A DNA stretch of 64,000 nt from Bin87 sp034423115 (GTDB taxonomy: Bacteria > Chloroflexota > Dehalococcoidia > Lucifugimonadales > UBA3495): positions 62,001 to 126,000 of the forward strand of contig DAOUJD010000019.1 in assembly GCA_034423115.1 (NCBI GenBank), given 5' to 3'. A program made the translations under genes and the position numbers. Position 1 is the stretch's first letter. Each line of letters begins with the position of its first letter. The notes below the pieces were generated by a model. It was not told where the DNA came from and did no database searches. It saw only the letters and a list, made by a program, of their open reading frames with translations. Shown piece by piece: positions 43,632 through 53,234 of this stretch.

Positions 43632-44339
43632 TCACGCGCCAAAGATATCGATGAATTGTCCGGTCATGGCGTTGGGCGCGTGGGCCCCCAGGTAAAGAGC
43701 CGCCCGTGCGATCTCCTTTGCCGTGATCCATGCGGGGTTCCCCTCTGGGTGTTGCTCCCGGGCCATGTCGGTATCCACCCAACCGGGGTTTATGCCGTTG
43801 ACCCGTATGCCGTGGGGGCGCAGAGACCAGGCCAGCGAAGCCGTGTAGCCGACCACGCCGTACTTCGAAGTTACGTAGGCTCCGTAATCGCCCTCGGGCT
43901 CGCGTCCCGATGACGAGCCGATGTTGATGATTGTCCCCTCACTGCGTTCCATCATGTGGGGAATCACCGCACGGCACACAAGGAACATGCCCCGCAGGTT
44001 GGTGTCCATCACCTGATCCCATTGCTCTATGGCGGTCTCCCACGCTGGAGTATCGTAAGTGATAACGCCGGCGTTGTTGACCAGTATGTCGATTTGCCCC
44101 CACGTCTCGACAACCTGCCGCACAGCGCGTTCCGCATCTTCGGCCTTGGTGACGTCCAGGGTGTAAGCCTCTGCGGTTCCGCCGCTACCGCGTATTCCAT
44201 CGACCACCTGGGCCAGCAGTTGGGGATTGCGTCCGGTTACGGCGATCCGCGCGCCTTCGGCTGCGAATGCCTCCGCAATTGCCCGGCCGATGCCGCGACC
44301 GGCGCCGGTGATCAGAGCGACTTTACCGCCCAACAACAT
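43632..44339 (-). CDS. SDR-family oxidoreductase
   Basis: A 235-residue short-chain dehydrogenase/reductase. The cofactor motif TGxxxGxG is in ALITGAGRGIGRAIAEAFAAEG, NNAG is in DILVNNAGVITYD, and the catalytic Ser-Tyr-Lys is in IINIGSSSGREPEGDYGAYVTSKYGVVGYTASLAW. A basic residue in VTGRNPQ at the end of beta 2 favours NADP. It catalyses a ketone/alcohol interconversion. It heads the SDR-methyltransferase-kinase cluster and is transcribed away from the sulfatase-like gene. Confidence 0.92.
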   Translation of the reverse strand: MLLGGKVALITGAGRGIGRAIAEAFAAEGARIAVTGRNPQLLAQVVDGIRGSGGTAEAYTLDVTKAEDAERAVRQVVETWGQIDILVNNAGVITYDTPAWETAIEQWDQVMDTNLRGMFLVCRAVIPHMMERSEGTIINIGSSSGREPEGDYGAYVTSKYGVVGYTASLAWSLRPHGIRVNGINPGWVDTDMAREQHPEGNPAWITAKEIARAALYLGAHAPNAMTGQFIDIFGA

Positions 44340-44715
44340 CCGGATGTCTCCCTGTCGCCCCGTTACACCTTTGTTTCAGACCTTGCCAAACGGCCGTTGT
44401 TCTATAATCCGCGATTATCGGTCAATATATACAGTATTCCTGAGAATCATAGTACAAAGCCGGAACTTGCGCCGGTGCGGGTCGCGAAACACGTTGCCGC
44501 AAAAAAAACCGAAATTTCCGGAGCAATTTAACAACAAGCCCAAGCAGGCGCGCGCTACGAGAAGATGACACATCCGGCGGCCCGCCTGATTCGCCGACAA
44601 CACTCCGAGGCCAGGAAGGGGAAAAATGAAGGCAGAGAAGCAATAGCTGGTGCATGCTGGCTATTCGCAGATCCGACCGCACTGCGCAAACGACATACGA
44701 TGAGGAGGGGCCACC
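44340..44715. other. Divergent intergenic region
   Basis: About 375 bases between the SDR and sulfatase-like genes. An AT-rich part at 44400-44460 contains TATAAT at 44403-44408 on the plus strand, but the nearest -35-like TTGCCA is only 14 bases away. No gene is supportable. Both promoters should lie here. Confidence 0.4.
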
Positions 44716-46110
44716 ATGAACGTCATCTGGATAGTCTCCGACAGTTTTCGCAGGGATCACCTGGGCGCGTACGGAAACAGCTACATCCACACTCCCTCTC
44801 TTGACGCTCTGGCGGCGAGCGCGGTGCGGTTCGACAACCACTATTCAGCCGGATTCCCGACCATGCCCACCCGCGCCGACCACCAGACCGGGCGTTGGAC
44901 CATGTCGTTCATGGGTTGGGAACCGCTGCCGGCCGGCGTGACCACCCTCGCCGAGATACTGGCGGAACACGGGATGCACACCGCCGCGTCCGTGGACACC
45001 CCCTACTACCTCAGGGGCGGGATGAACTACGACCGCGGCTTCCAGTCGTTTTTCATGAACATGGGACAGGATACCCTCTGGTCGCTGATTCCCGAGCCCG
45101 GGTACCACAACGAGGCACTGGACGTCAGGGCCGCCTGGCGCAGCGAAGCCGACCGGAACGCTCCCAAGACCTTCATGTCCGCCATGCGGTGGCTGGAACG
45201 GCACTACAAGGAGGACTTCTTCCTCTACGTGGACACGTGGGATCCCCACGAACCCTGGGACGCACCACCCTACTACACCGAACTTTACTGGCCGGGCTAC
45301 GACGGCGAATTGGTGCTGCCGGTTTACGGCAACTGGCACGACGTGCCTGGCTACCGGGAGGAACAGCTTAACAAGGGGCATGCCACCTACTGCGGCGAGA
45401 TAACAATGGTCGACACCTGGGCCGGCTTCCTGCTGAGAGTGGTGGAGAACATGGGACTGGCCGACCGGACCATCGTCATCTTCACCACCGACCACGGCTT
45501 CTACTTCGGCGAACACGGCGGCCTGTTCGGCAAGATGAGCTCCGACAAATACCCCGACGGCACCCTCAGGCCCTACGATGAGCCCGGCTCGCAGTGGAGC
45601 TACTCGCCGCTGTACGAAGAGATTGTTCACCTGCCCTTCCTGCTGAGGGCTCCGGGCGTCCCGCCCGGCAGCTACGGCGGCATCACGTCGGCGGTGGACG
45701 TGATGCCCACGGTGCTGGACCTGCTGGGGCTGGAGATTCCCGACTTCGTGCAGGGCCGCTCCCTGGCGCCGGCCCTCAGCGACCCCGCGACCCGGGGCCG
45801 GGACTTCGTCGTAAGCAGCCTGCCCTTCGCCAATGTGGGAGACCCGGTGCACTCGGTGGACAACCTGCTGCGGGTGCTTACGGAGCCTCCCGTGACCACC
45901 GTTACCTCCGGTGCTTGGAGCCTCCTCTACAGCCCTCTGCCAGGGATCTCGAAGCTCTACAATCTCCGCTCTGATCCCGGGCAATCGACAAACATCATAG
46001 AGGGCAACATGGACGTGGCATCGGAGTTGCACCAGAAGCTCGTCTATTTCATGCGCGAGACCGAGGTACCGGAGCGGCTCCTGAACCCGCGCCTGGAATT
46101 GAGGATGTAA
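44716..46110 (+). CDS. Sulfatase-superfamily hydrolase with Thr at the nucleophile site
   Basis: A 464-residue alkaline-phosphatase/sulfatase superfamily enzyme; GAGGAGG precedes the ATG. Metal ligands are in MNVIWIVSDSFRRDHLGAYGN and in the TTDHGFYFGEHGG motif. The sulfatase signature C/S-x-P-x-R is here T-x-P-T-R (GFPTMPTRADHQTGR), so no Cys or Ser is available for formylglycine. This fits phosphodiesterase- or phosphonate-like members with an unmodified Thr nucleophile. No signal peptide is present, so it is cytoplasmic, and no sulfatase-maturing enzyme lies nearby. A plausible substrate is a phosphate ester or diester; not proven. Confidence 0.85.
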   Translation: MNVIWIVSDSFRRDHLGAYGNSYIHTPSLDALAASAVRFDNHYSAGFPTMPTRADHQTGRWTMSFMGWEPLPAGVTTLAEILAEHGMHTAASVDTPYYLRGGMNYDRGFQSFFMNMGQDTLWSLIPEPGYHNEALDVRAAWRSEADRNAPKTFMSAMRWLERHYKEDFFLYVDTWDPHEPWDAPPYYTELYWPGYDGELVLPVYGNWHDVPGYREEQLNKGHATYCGEITMVDTWAGFLLRVVENMGLADRTIVIFTTDHGFYFGEHGGLFGKMSSDKYPDGTLRPYDEPGSQWSYSPLYEEIVHLPFLLRAPGVPPGSYGGITSAVDVMPTVLDLLGLEIPDFVQGRSLAPALSDPATRGRDFVVSSLPFANVGDPVHSVDNLLRVLTEPPVTTVTSGAWSLLYSPLPGISKLYNLRSDPGQSTNIIEGNMDVASELHQKLVYFMRETEVPERLLNPRLELRM

Positions 46111-46370
46111 TATCGCAGACCGTCCACGAGTTCGGCGGGACGTGAAAGAGCGTCGGACCATAACCCGCCGCGAAGGAAAAATATGACCAAAAGATTCGTA
46201 TCCACCTCGTCATTCCTGGTCAACCGTTTCGTGACCTCGGCAATGCCTTGGGGCTTAGCCGTTGGTGTTGTATTGGCCTCGATAGGTCGGAGCAACATGT
46301 TTCCCGCTGAAGGCGCTATGCGACGGCTTCAGTTATCAATCACGTTCGAATTTAGTAATTCGTAGTCCAA

Positions 46371-46399
46371 TTGACGGTTATACGCGGGACAATTACACT
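46371..46399 (+). promoter_or_regulatory. Predicted sigma-70 promoter of the D-aminoacylase gene
   Basis: TTGACG (46371-46376) and TACACT (46394-46399) are separated by 17 bases, about 75 bases before the ATG at 46476. The surrounding 46111-46475 is otherwise a gene-poor spacer; a 60-codon frame at 46183-46365 has a possible RBS but is not convincing. Confidence 0.55.
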
Positions 46400-46475
46400 C
46401 CTGACGTATAGATTCGCTTAATTCGTCGCGCACAACGATTTAGATGGCAGCACAACGCCGTTGGGAGGTAACTGT

Positions 46476-48152
46476 ATGCCGGAGTTTGATTTGGTAATTC
46501 GAGGCGGAACCGTAGTCGACGGCACGGGCCTTCCCCGGATCCGCGCCGATGTCGGCATCAAGGATGGGCGGGTCACGATGGTCAGCGGGCGCATAAGTGC
46601 TGGGGGCGCCAGAGAGTTGGACGCCAGCGGATGCATCGTGGCGCCGGGGGCGGTGGACCTGCATACCCACTACGACGCTCAGCTCAACTGGGACCCGTAT
46701 GCGTCGCTGTCAGGATGGTTCGGAGTGACCTCCCTGACCGTGGGGCAGTGCGGTTTCGGATTTGCCCCGACTCGCCCCGAAGACCGGGACCTCAACATGC
46801 GCATGATGAATCGTATCGAGGCGATACCCCTGGAGTCCATGCGGCTGGGGATGCGCTGGGACTGGGAGACCTTCCCCGAATACATGGACAGCCTGGACCG
46901 CCAGGGCCTGGGGGTGAACGTAGGCGCTCTGGTGCCCTTCTCGCCGCTGCGGGGCTACGTGCTGGGCATGATACCCGCCCGGGAACGCACCTCGGTCACC
47001 GAGGCCGAACTGAACCAGATGAAGCAGATTTTGTACGACTCCATGAAGGCGGGGGCTTTCGGGTTGTCCGCCGACAAGAATCTGGAAGACCGACCGGAGG
47101 ACGGCAGCTGGCTGCCCAGCCACGTGGCATCTCCTCAAGAGTTCTATGCCCTGTCCCAGGTCCTGAGGCAGTTTGGCGTCGGACACCTGGGATGGACCAT
47201 CGGCATATCCGATGACCGGCCGGCCCAGCGGGACATGCTAGCCGAAATGGTACGCATGAGTGGACGCCCGTTGCACGTGGTGCTGGGCGACGAGGAAGGC
47301 TACGACTGGCTGGAAGAGGTCCGGCAAGAGGGTCTCCCCGTGCTGGCGCAGCAGGGCTCGGTTCCGACCATCGCCGAGTTCAAGCTCTCCGAGTACAACC
47401 TGTTCGACTACATGCCCAACTGGGTACAGCCCCTGGTCGGCACCAAGGAAGAGCGGATCGCCAAGCTGTCCGAGGACGGAATTCGCGATGGCATGAAGCG
47501 CGACGTTATCGAGCGTCCTCACGCCCGGACCGACTGGGCTCAAGTCCAGGTGGTGGAGGTGGCCCTGGAGCGCAACCTGCAGTACGAAGGGTTGTCGATT
47601 GCGGACATCGCCGAGGCCGAGGGCAAACACCCGTTGGACGTGTTCCTCGACATCGCCCTGGACGAGGACCTGGAAACTGAATTCGCTCACCCCGCCGGAG
47701 GGCAGGGGGACGATGCTCGGGCCGAGCGGCTGGTCAATCCATACGTCCACATCTCGGTGTCGGACGGCGGGGCGCACACGCGGTTCCTGGTCAACAGCGT
47801 GTGGCCGGTGTACTTCCTGGCGCACTGGATCCGCGATAACGATCTGATGACGCTGGAGCAGGCCCACCAGAAGATGAGCGCGCTGCCCGCCTGGTTCTCG
47901 GACATGAAGGGCCGTGGCACCCTGCGCGTGGGCGACTGGGCCGACATCATGGTGTACAACATGGAAGAACTGGGACTGCTGTACGACAAGCCCCAGTTCG
48001 AGACCGATTTCCCCGGCGGCGAGAAGCGACTGGTGCAAAAGCCCACCGGGATCCGCTACATCCTGGTCAACGGCACCGTCACCTTCGTTGAAAACGAGTG
48101 CACCGGGGAGTTGCCGGGCAAATTGCTGCGGAGCTACGACATGGTCGGCTAG
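46476..48152 (+). CDS. N-acyl-D-amino-acid deacylase family amidohydrolase
   Basis: A 558-residue metal-dependent amidohydrolase; GGGAGG lies 7 bases before the ATG at 46476. It begins with the composite beta-sandwich (FDLVIRGGTVVDGTGLPRIRADVGI), then the metal motif in APGAVDLHTHYDAQLNWDP. The TVGQCGFGFAPTRP segment is typical of D-aminoacylases, and the C-terminal end has ADIMVYNMEELG. The family removes the acyl group from N-acyl-D-amino acids; related members act on dihydropyrimidines. SDGGAHTRFLVNS gives a further metal ligand. Single gene, ending before a bidirectional hairpin. Confidence 0.9.
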   Translation: MPEFDLVIRGGTVVDGTGLPRIRADVGIKDGRVTMVSGRISAGGARELDASGCIVAPGAVDLHTHYDAQLNWDPYASLSGWFGVTSLTVGQCGFGFAPTRPEDRDLNMRMMNRIEAIPLESMRLGMRWDWETFPEYMDSLDRQGLGVNVGALVPFSPLRGYVLGMIPARERTSVTEAELNQMKQILYDSMKAGAFGLSADKNLEDRPEDGSWLPSHVASPQEFYALSQVLRQFGVGHLGWTIGISDDRPAQRDMLAEMVRMSGRPLHVVLGDEEGYDWLEEVRQEGLPVLAQQGSVPTIAEFKLSEYNLFDYMPNWVQPLVGTKEERIAKLSEDGIRDGMKRDVIERPHARTDWAQVQVVEVALERNLQYEGLSIADIAEAEGKHPLDVFLDIALDEDLETEFAHPAGGQGDDARAERLVNPYVHISVSDGGAHTRFLVNSVWPVYFLAHWIRDNDLMTLEQAHQKMSALPAWFSDMKGRGTLRVGDWADIMVYNMEELGLLYDKPQFETDFPGGEKRLVQKPTGIRYILVNGTVTFVENECTGELPGKLLRSYDMVG

Positions 48153-48182
48153 CCGTACCAGGATCGACACGCCGCATGGCAA

Positions 48183-48211
48183 CGGCCCCGGGGCTTTGCG
48201 CTCCGGGGCCG
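48183..48211. terminator. Hairpin between convergent genes
   Basis: CGGCCCCGG (48183-48191) and CCGGGGCCG (48203-48211) form a perfect 9-base stem with an 11-base loop. It sits between the convergent stops at 48152 and 48246 and could end both transcripts. No T-run follows on either strand. Confidence 0.65.
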
Positions 48212-48245
48212 CATTCATTCGATGGTCGGGCAGGCCGTCGGCGGG

Positions 48246-48614
48246 CTATTCGTCCGGCACCAGCGCAACCAGTCGGCCCTCCTGCAGTGTCACCAGGAAA
48301 GCCTTCATACGGAAATCGGGCTGGTTGACGCACCTGCCCTCGCCCTTTTCGTATTGCCAGCCGTGGCCGTCGCAGACGAACACCTCGTCGCCCTCGTCCT
48401 CAATCTCGCCACCCTGGTGCGGACATATCGTGGACAGCAACTTGTATCCGTCGCGACCTCGCACCAGGAAGTACGACGCATCGCCAACCTTCACGGGAGC
48501 GGGCAGATCGGTGAAAGCGGACTCCTCTCCCAGTTCCACCCTGACCTTCCGGGAACGGGCCGACCCGCTGACCTGGCGTAGGGTGACGGTTCCCCTTCTG
48601 CGTTCGGTACTCAT
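48246..48614 (-). CDS. Small Rieske [2Fe-2S] protein
   Basis: The start at 48614 (MSTERRRGTVTLRQ) has GAGGAAAA 8 bases upstream. The 122-residue protein is a single Rieske domain with ligands CPH and CxxH (STICPHQGGEIEDEGDEVFVCDGHGWQYEKGEGRC). The N-terminal extension is about 40 residues. It could be a ferredoxin for an oxygenase; no partner oxygenase or reductase is next to it. It is the second Rieske domain in the window, unlike the fusion protein at 34034. Confidence 0.85.
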   Translation of the reverse strand: MSTERRRGTVTLRQVSGSARSRKVRVELGEESAFTDLPAPVKVGDASYFLVRGRDGYKLLSTICPHQGGEIEDEGDEVFVCDGHGWQYEKGEGRCVNQPDFRMKAFLVTLQEGRLVALVPDE

Positions 48615-48852
48615 TGCTATTTTCCTCGTTGCTGTTGTGGTGTGGCTGTGCGGTTGTCTGCTGGGTACCAAAGTATAGCAAAACCTTGCGGAATCAAACC
48701 GTGGGCGCCATTGGGTAACAGTTCAGACCCACTGAGCCATTCCCACATTCAGCCCGTAATTGCGGCCCCCGTATCAGGCCGCGTGGGACTCAACCATCTC
48801 CCCTCGGGACGCTTCCCCAACGCCGCCGCCGGGCTGGCGGTGCCGAGCCCGT

Positions 48853-49594
48853 TGGCACTACCCTGGTGATGAAGAGTATGGTCCCGCCAGGCACGGGCTT
48901 GCGCCTGGCCGCCAACGAGTTGAGCGGTTCCGGGGCCCGCTACGCATCCAATCCGGAGTTTCTGCGCGAGGGTCAAGCCATCCAAGACTGGAAGCATCCC
49001 GATCGCATCGTCGTTGGAGTGGAACCTAACGACCCTCGGTCAGCAAAAACCGTGAGGGCCCTCGCCGCCAGCTCTGACGCGCCCTGTATCGTCACCGACA
49101 TCACCAGCGCCGAAATGATCAAATACGCGAGCAACGCCTTCCTCGCCACCCGCATCTCGTTCATCAATGAGGTGGCTGCCCTGTGCGAGCGTGTGGGCGC
49201 ATCAATCGACAACGTGAGCGACGGCCTTGCCATGGACCCCAGGACGGGCAGCAGAATCTCCGCCGGGGTCGGTTATGGCGGGTCCTGCTTTCCAAAGGAT
49301 GTTCGCGCCCTGGACCACCTCGGGTTGACCAGCGACGCCAACCTGGAACTGCTCCGCTCGGTGATCACCGTAAACAACCGCCAGAGGATGCGACCCCTGT
49401 ACGCGATTCGTGATCGGTTCAACGGCGCGATTTCGGGCCTCCGCGTCGCGGTGCTGGGGTTGGCCTTTAAATCGGCCCGGGCCGCGTCCAGTGCTTCCGA
49501 AACCCGCACTGCTTTGCACACGCACAGAAACATAGGCTCCCCCGAAATCTGCAATGTGCCTCAATACCTTATGGCCGTCAATCTACTCTCATAG
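48853..49594 (+). pseudogene. Partial duplicate of the sugar-nucleotide dehydrogenase gene
   Basis: From 48853 to about 49474 the DNA matches 51312-51933 of the full dehydrogenase gene with roughly nine in ten bases identical by eye. Similarity ends abruptly at GLAFK. The fragment keeps the central domain, including NPEFLREGQAI and the catalytic GVGYGGSCFPKD, but lacks the N-terminal Rossmann domain and the C-terminal domain. It continues open to 49594 with unrelated sequence. Differences are mostly synonymous, so it has been either recently copied or homogenised. It cannot make a full enzyme. Confidence 0.85.
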
Positions 49595-50136
49595 ACATGA
49601 TGTGTCAACACTTATTTATCAGCACAGACGACGTTACGCCCGACAGGTTGGCAGACTTTCACCGGCCTTGCAGGTGGTCCGATTCCCGAATCCAAAAAGA
49701 ACGATGGAACGTCGGGGGCAGGAACTCGAGATCTCTATCAGCGTAGCCGAGTTGCCTACACCGTCGGTTATCGGTATCGCTGAAGGGCGAATGTTTCCCG
49801 GTACGTCGTTGGCAGATAACCCACCCGCATCCACCACCCTACGCTTGGAATGGTAATCGTAGTAAGAGGTTGATTGCAGATTTGACAGAATATTAAGTAC
49901 GGCATAATATCCGTTTGCTGTACGAGCATTATTGATCGCATCGCTTTGGTGTTTAGGACTCTGCGTAGTGCGAGGGGTTGGAGCTTGCGCTACCCGGTCG
50001 CACCGGATCAGAGGCCACGCCTGAAGCGATAGAAAATGCGGATCAGCCAACATCGCCGCTGAACTTAGTCCGTGCGGGAGCTTGGGAAAGAGTCAACAAA
50101 AACCGCGCGTTGGCCGGTTTTCGGAAAGGAGCGGCA
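49595..50136. other. Gene-free region with a likely promoter
   Basis: Frames in this interval are not convincing. Near its middle a perfect TTGACA (49882-49887) is followed by CATAAT at 49903-49908 (15-base gap) or TAATAT at 49905-49910 (17-base gap) on the plus strand, about 230 bases before the membrane-protein start at 50137. Confidence 0.45.
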
Positions 50137-50877
50137 ATGGCTGACAAACGGGACACAATCGATATTCCTGCTACAGAAGCAGCGTCGGTTGCTGCTCTGG
50201 GTAATTCACCGGATCGGATGGCCCGCTGGGGCGGTGTTCTGCTGCTGTGCACGGCGCTCGTTACGGCCGTGATGGTTTACGCTCGGGTGGCGTCGGATGC
50301 GGACCAGGCGACGCTCGCCGAATCCCTACGGTCCATCGCGGAGAATCGCGGGATGTACAGCCTTTTCGGCGGGGCGCGTTTCGTGTCCGGCTTGACGCTA
50401 TTGGCCGCCGGCTGGTTGTTGCTCCGAACCTGGATCATCCGCGACCGCTGGGCTACGCCGTGGGTGCCATACCTGTTTATTACCTCGGGCGCTTTCACCG
50501 CCATATCAGGGTTGATCAGCATCGTCATCTCCGTCCAAGCCACCGCGGCAGCGTCGCCATCGGACATCGCAGGGATTGGCACGGTGGACAATCTAAGATG
50601 GATCGTCGGCAAGGCGGGCTTTACCGCTGCTGGATTGGCCCTGATCGTTGCGGCATGGTTCCAGTGGCACGTCGGAGGCACGTTGCGGAAGGTCGCGCCC
50701 GCGTCGGCGGCGCTCGGCGTTGCCATGCAGGTCATCTGGGTTGACGCGGCCAACGTCATTCATCCCGTGGTGGGAAGCCTGTTCTTCGTGTGGCTCCTGC
50801 TAATCGGCTTCATGCTGTCCACCGGACGTGTGGAACGTCATTTTGTAGCCCGCTATGGCGAAAACGCGGCGCGATGA
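50137..50877 (+). CDS. Multi-pass membrane protein of unknown function
   Basis: The ATG at 50137 has AAGGAG with a 5-base gap. The 246-residue protein has about six membrane segments, e.g. GGVLLLCTALVTAVMVYARV, FVSGLTLLAAGWLLLRTWI, YLFITSGAFTAISGLISIVISV, AGLALIVAAWFQW, AALGVAMQVIWVDAANVIHP and VVGSLFFVWLLLIGFMLSTG. The layout resembles DUF4386-type membrane proteins, but the match is not certain. It is followed about 100 bases later by the dehydrogenase gene. Confidence 0.75.
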   Translation: MADKRDTIDIPATEAASVAALGNSPDRMARWGGVLLLCTALVTAVMVYARVASDADQATLAESLRSIAENRGMYSLFGGARFVSGLTLLAAGWLLLRTWIIRDRWATPWVPYLFITSGAFTAISGLISIVISVQATAAASPSDIAGIGTVDNLRWIVGKAGFTAAGLALIVAAWFQWHVGGTLRKVAPASAALGVAMQVIWVDAANVIHPVVGSLFFVWLLLIGFMLSTGRVERHFVARYGENAAR

Positions 50878-50976
50878 CCTCGTCACCATGCCACCGTGGA
50901 AAACCACTCCCGCCCGCGGCAGCAGGAAATCTCACAGGCTAACGAAGAAACCCCCATATCTCGGGAGGCACGGGCG

Positions 50977-52335
50977 TTGAAGATCACGGTAATCGGGTTG
51001 GGACACGTGGGCAGTGTGGCTGCTGCCTGCCTGGCGGAAGACGGGCACGACGTTGTGGGTGTGGACAACGACCGGGAGCGGGTAAGGTGCCTCGGCTCCG
51101 GGGACGTTCCATTCTGCGAGCCTGGTCTCCTTGAAGCCACGCGTGCTGCGGTCTTGTCCGAACACCTCCGGTTCGTCCATACGTCCGATTTCGATGAGCC
51201 GCTCGGCGCGGCCGTGCTGGTCGCCGTCGGGACCCCGCAATCCCCCGATGGCGGCGCCGATCTGAGTCAGGTTCACTCAGCCGTCGCTTGGGTTCGCGAG
51301 CAGAATCCCGATGGCACCACCCTGGTGATGAAGAGCACGGTCCCGCCAGGCACGGGCTTGCGCCTCGCCGCCAACGAGTTGAGCGGTTCGGGTATCCGCT
51401 ACGCATCCAATCCGGAGTTTCTTCGCGAGGGTCAAGCCATCCACGACTGGAGGCATCCCGATCGCATCGTGGTCGGAGTGGAACCTAACGACCCTCAGTC
51501 AGCAAAAACCGTGAGGGCCCTCACCGCCAACTCTGATGCGCCCTATATCGCCACGGACATCACCAGTGCCGAGATGATCAAATATGCGAGCAACGCATTC
51601 CTGGCCACCCGCATCTCGTTCATTAACGAGATGGCTGCCCTGTGCGAGCGGGTGGGCGCATCAATCGATGTCGTGAGTGACGGTCTTGCCATGGACCCCA
51701 GGACGGGCAGCAGAATCCTCGCTGGGGTCGGTTACGGCGGGTCCTGCTTTCCAAAGGACGTTCGCGCTCTCGACCATCTCGGGTTGACCAGCGACGCCAA
51801 CCTAGAGCTGCTCCGCTCGGTGATCACCGTAAACAACCGCCAGAGGATGCGACCCCTGTACGCGATTCGTGATCGGTTCAACGGCGCGATTTCCGGCCTC
51901 CGCGTCGCGGTGCTGGGGTTGGCCTTCAAACCGGACACCGACGACGTGCGGGACGCGCCGGCGTTGGACTTGATCCGGGCGCTATTGGACCACGGCGCAT
52001 CCGTATCCGCCTATGACCCACAGGCCAACTCTTCTGCACATGCCTGTCTCCCGGCGTCAATAGCGCTAGAGGACAACCCGCTGGCAGCCGCGGCGGGAAC
52101 CCAGGCTGTGGTGTTGATGACGGAGTGGCACGACATTGTAGATGCTGACTGGCGGGCCATCGCCCATGAGATGCGCCAGCCTCGGTATCTGTTCGACGGG
52201 AGAAATGCTCTTGAGCCGGCCGCGATGGAGCGACTCGGATTCGAGTACCGAGGAGTGGGGCGCAACGGGCACGGGAACGGCGCTCGGACAACCCTTCCCA
52301 ATGGCTGGCGCGAGGCTAACGGAGCGCATATATGA
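50977..52335 (+). CDS. UDP-glucose/GDP-mannose 6-dehydrogenase
   Basis: A 452-residue nucleotide-sugar dehydrogenase. TTG at 50977, with GGGAGG 8 bases before it, gives the family's standard N-terminus (MKITVIGLGHVGSVAAACLAEDGHDVVGVD). Upstream in-frame codons would add about 27 residues absent in relatives. The three domains are complete: NAD-binding Rossmann, central (STVPPGTGLRLA; EMIKYASNAFLATRISFINE) with catalytic Cys in GGSCFPKD, and the C-terminal UDP-binding domain (AFKPDTDDVRDAPAL). It oxidises the sugar C6 alcohol to the carboxylate, supplying uronic acids for polysaccharide. It overlaps the epimerase gene by 4 bases (ATGA). Confidence 0.93.
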   Translation: MKITVIGLGHVGSVAAACLAEDGHDVVGVDNDRERVRCLGSGDVPFCEPGLLEATRAAVLSEHLRFVHTSDFDEPLGAAVLVAVGTPQSPDGGADLSQVHSAVAWVREQNPDGTTLVMKSTVPPGTGLRLAANELSGSGIRYASNPEFLREGQAIHDWRHPDRIVVGVEPNDPQSAKTVRALTANSDAPYIATDITSAEMIKYASNAFLATRISFINEMAALCERVGASIDVVSDGLAMDPRTGSRILAGVGYGGSCFPKDVRALDHLGLTSDANLELLRSVITVNNRQRMRPLYAIRDRFNGAISGLRVAVLGLAFKPDTDDVRDAPALDLIRALLDHGASVSAYDPQANSSAHACLPASIALEDNPLAAAAGTQAVVLMTEWHDIVDADWRAIAHEMRQPRYLFDGRNALEPAAMERLGFEYRGVGRNGHGNGARTTLPNGWREANGAHI

Positions 52336-53234
52336 GGTGCGTTGTGACCGGCGGCTGCGGGTTCATCGGCTCCCATATCGTCAACCGGTTGTTGGAACTC
52401 GGCCACGAAACGATCGCGTTTGACGACCTTTCGACCGGAGACAGTTCAAATATCAGTCCCGGCGCCACCCTGGTCGTGGCTTCGGTTACGGATCTCACTG
52501 CGGTCATTTCCGTTTTGGAAGGCGCCGATTGGGTTTTCCACGCGGCGGCCTGGGCGCGAGTCGAACGATCAGTAGCCGACCCCATCGGTACCCATCAAGT
52601 CAACGTGACCGGTACGCTCAACGTGCTGCGCGCCGCGCACGTGAATGGCGTTGCCAGGGTGATCAACTCGTCGTCATCCAGCGTGTACGGCGATCAACCA
52701 ACCCATCTGATGCGGGAGGACATGGCCCCCAATCCCAAGTCTCCTTATGCGCTGCAAAAGCTGATGGGCGAGCAGTATTCCGACCTGTTCGCGCGCCTTT
52801 TTGGCATGAGTGTCGTGTCTCTCCGCTATTTCAACGTCTACGGTCCAGGCCAGCCATCGGAGGGCCAATACTCGCTGGTGATTCCCCGGTTCCTGAGGAT
52901 GCGACGCGATGGCAACGCCCTCACGGTTTACGGCGACGGTAGGCAGACGCGCTCCTACACCCACGTGTCCGACGTGGTGGAGGCCAACATCCTGGCCGCC
53001 GACGCAAAGTTGCCGGCCGGAGGGCACACGGTTCTCAATGTCGGGACCGCACAGGAAACCTCGGTGAATGAAATTGCCGAAGCCATCGGTGGCCCGGTGC
53101 AGCACATCATTCCCAATCCGAGGCGGGAATTCGAGGAAGCGCGCAAGGCGGCTGATTGTTCACGAGCCAGATCGCTGATCGGATGGGAGGCGCGCGTTCC
53201 GTTTTCTGACGGCATCCGGGATCTGTTGCCGTAG
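52332..53234 (+). CDS. NAD-dependent sugar-nucleotide epimerase/dehydratase
   Basis: A 300-residue extended SDR of the GalE/WbpP-like group. The cofactor motif GxxGxxG is in VVTGGCGFIGSHIVNRLLELGH; the catalytic Ser and YxxxK are in SSSSVYGDQP and NPKSPYALQKLMGEQY. RYFNVYGPGQ and YTHVSDVVEAN are family hallmarks. It probably acts on the UDP-sugar made or used with the dehydrogenase encoded just upstream (ATGA overlap). The C-terminus overlaps the convergent glycosyltransferase gene by 75 bases. Confidence 0.92.
   Translation: MRCVVTGGCGFIGSHIVNRLLELGHETIAFDDLSTGDSSNISPGATLVVASVTDLTAVISVLEGADWVFHAAAWARVERSVADPIGTHQVNVTGTLNVLRAAHVNGVARVINSSSSSVYGDQPTHLMREDMAPNPKSPYALQKLMGEQYSDLFARLFGMSVVSLRYFNVYGPGQPSEGQYSLVIPRFLRMRRDGNALTVYGDGRQTRSYTHVSDVVEANILAADAKLPAGGHTVLNVGTAQETSVNEIAEAIGGPVQHIIPNPRREFEEARKAADCSRARSLIGWEARVPFSDGIRDLLP

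Noticed and set aside
46183..46365. 60-codon plus-strand frame with an AAGGA-like site
   Set aside because: A plausible start but no family, no conserved look, and it lies in a promoter-bearing spacer; not enough to call.
49634..50053. 139-codon minus-strand frame upstream of the membrane protein
   Set aside because: Mixed composition with no motif or ribosome site; covers a likely promoter on the other strand.
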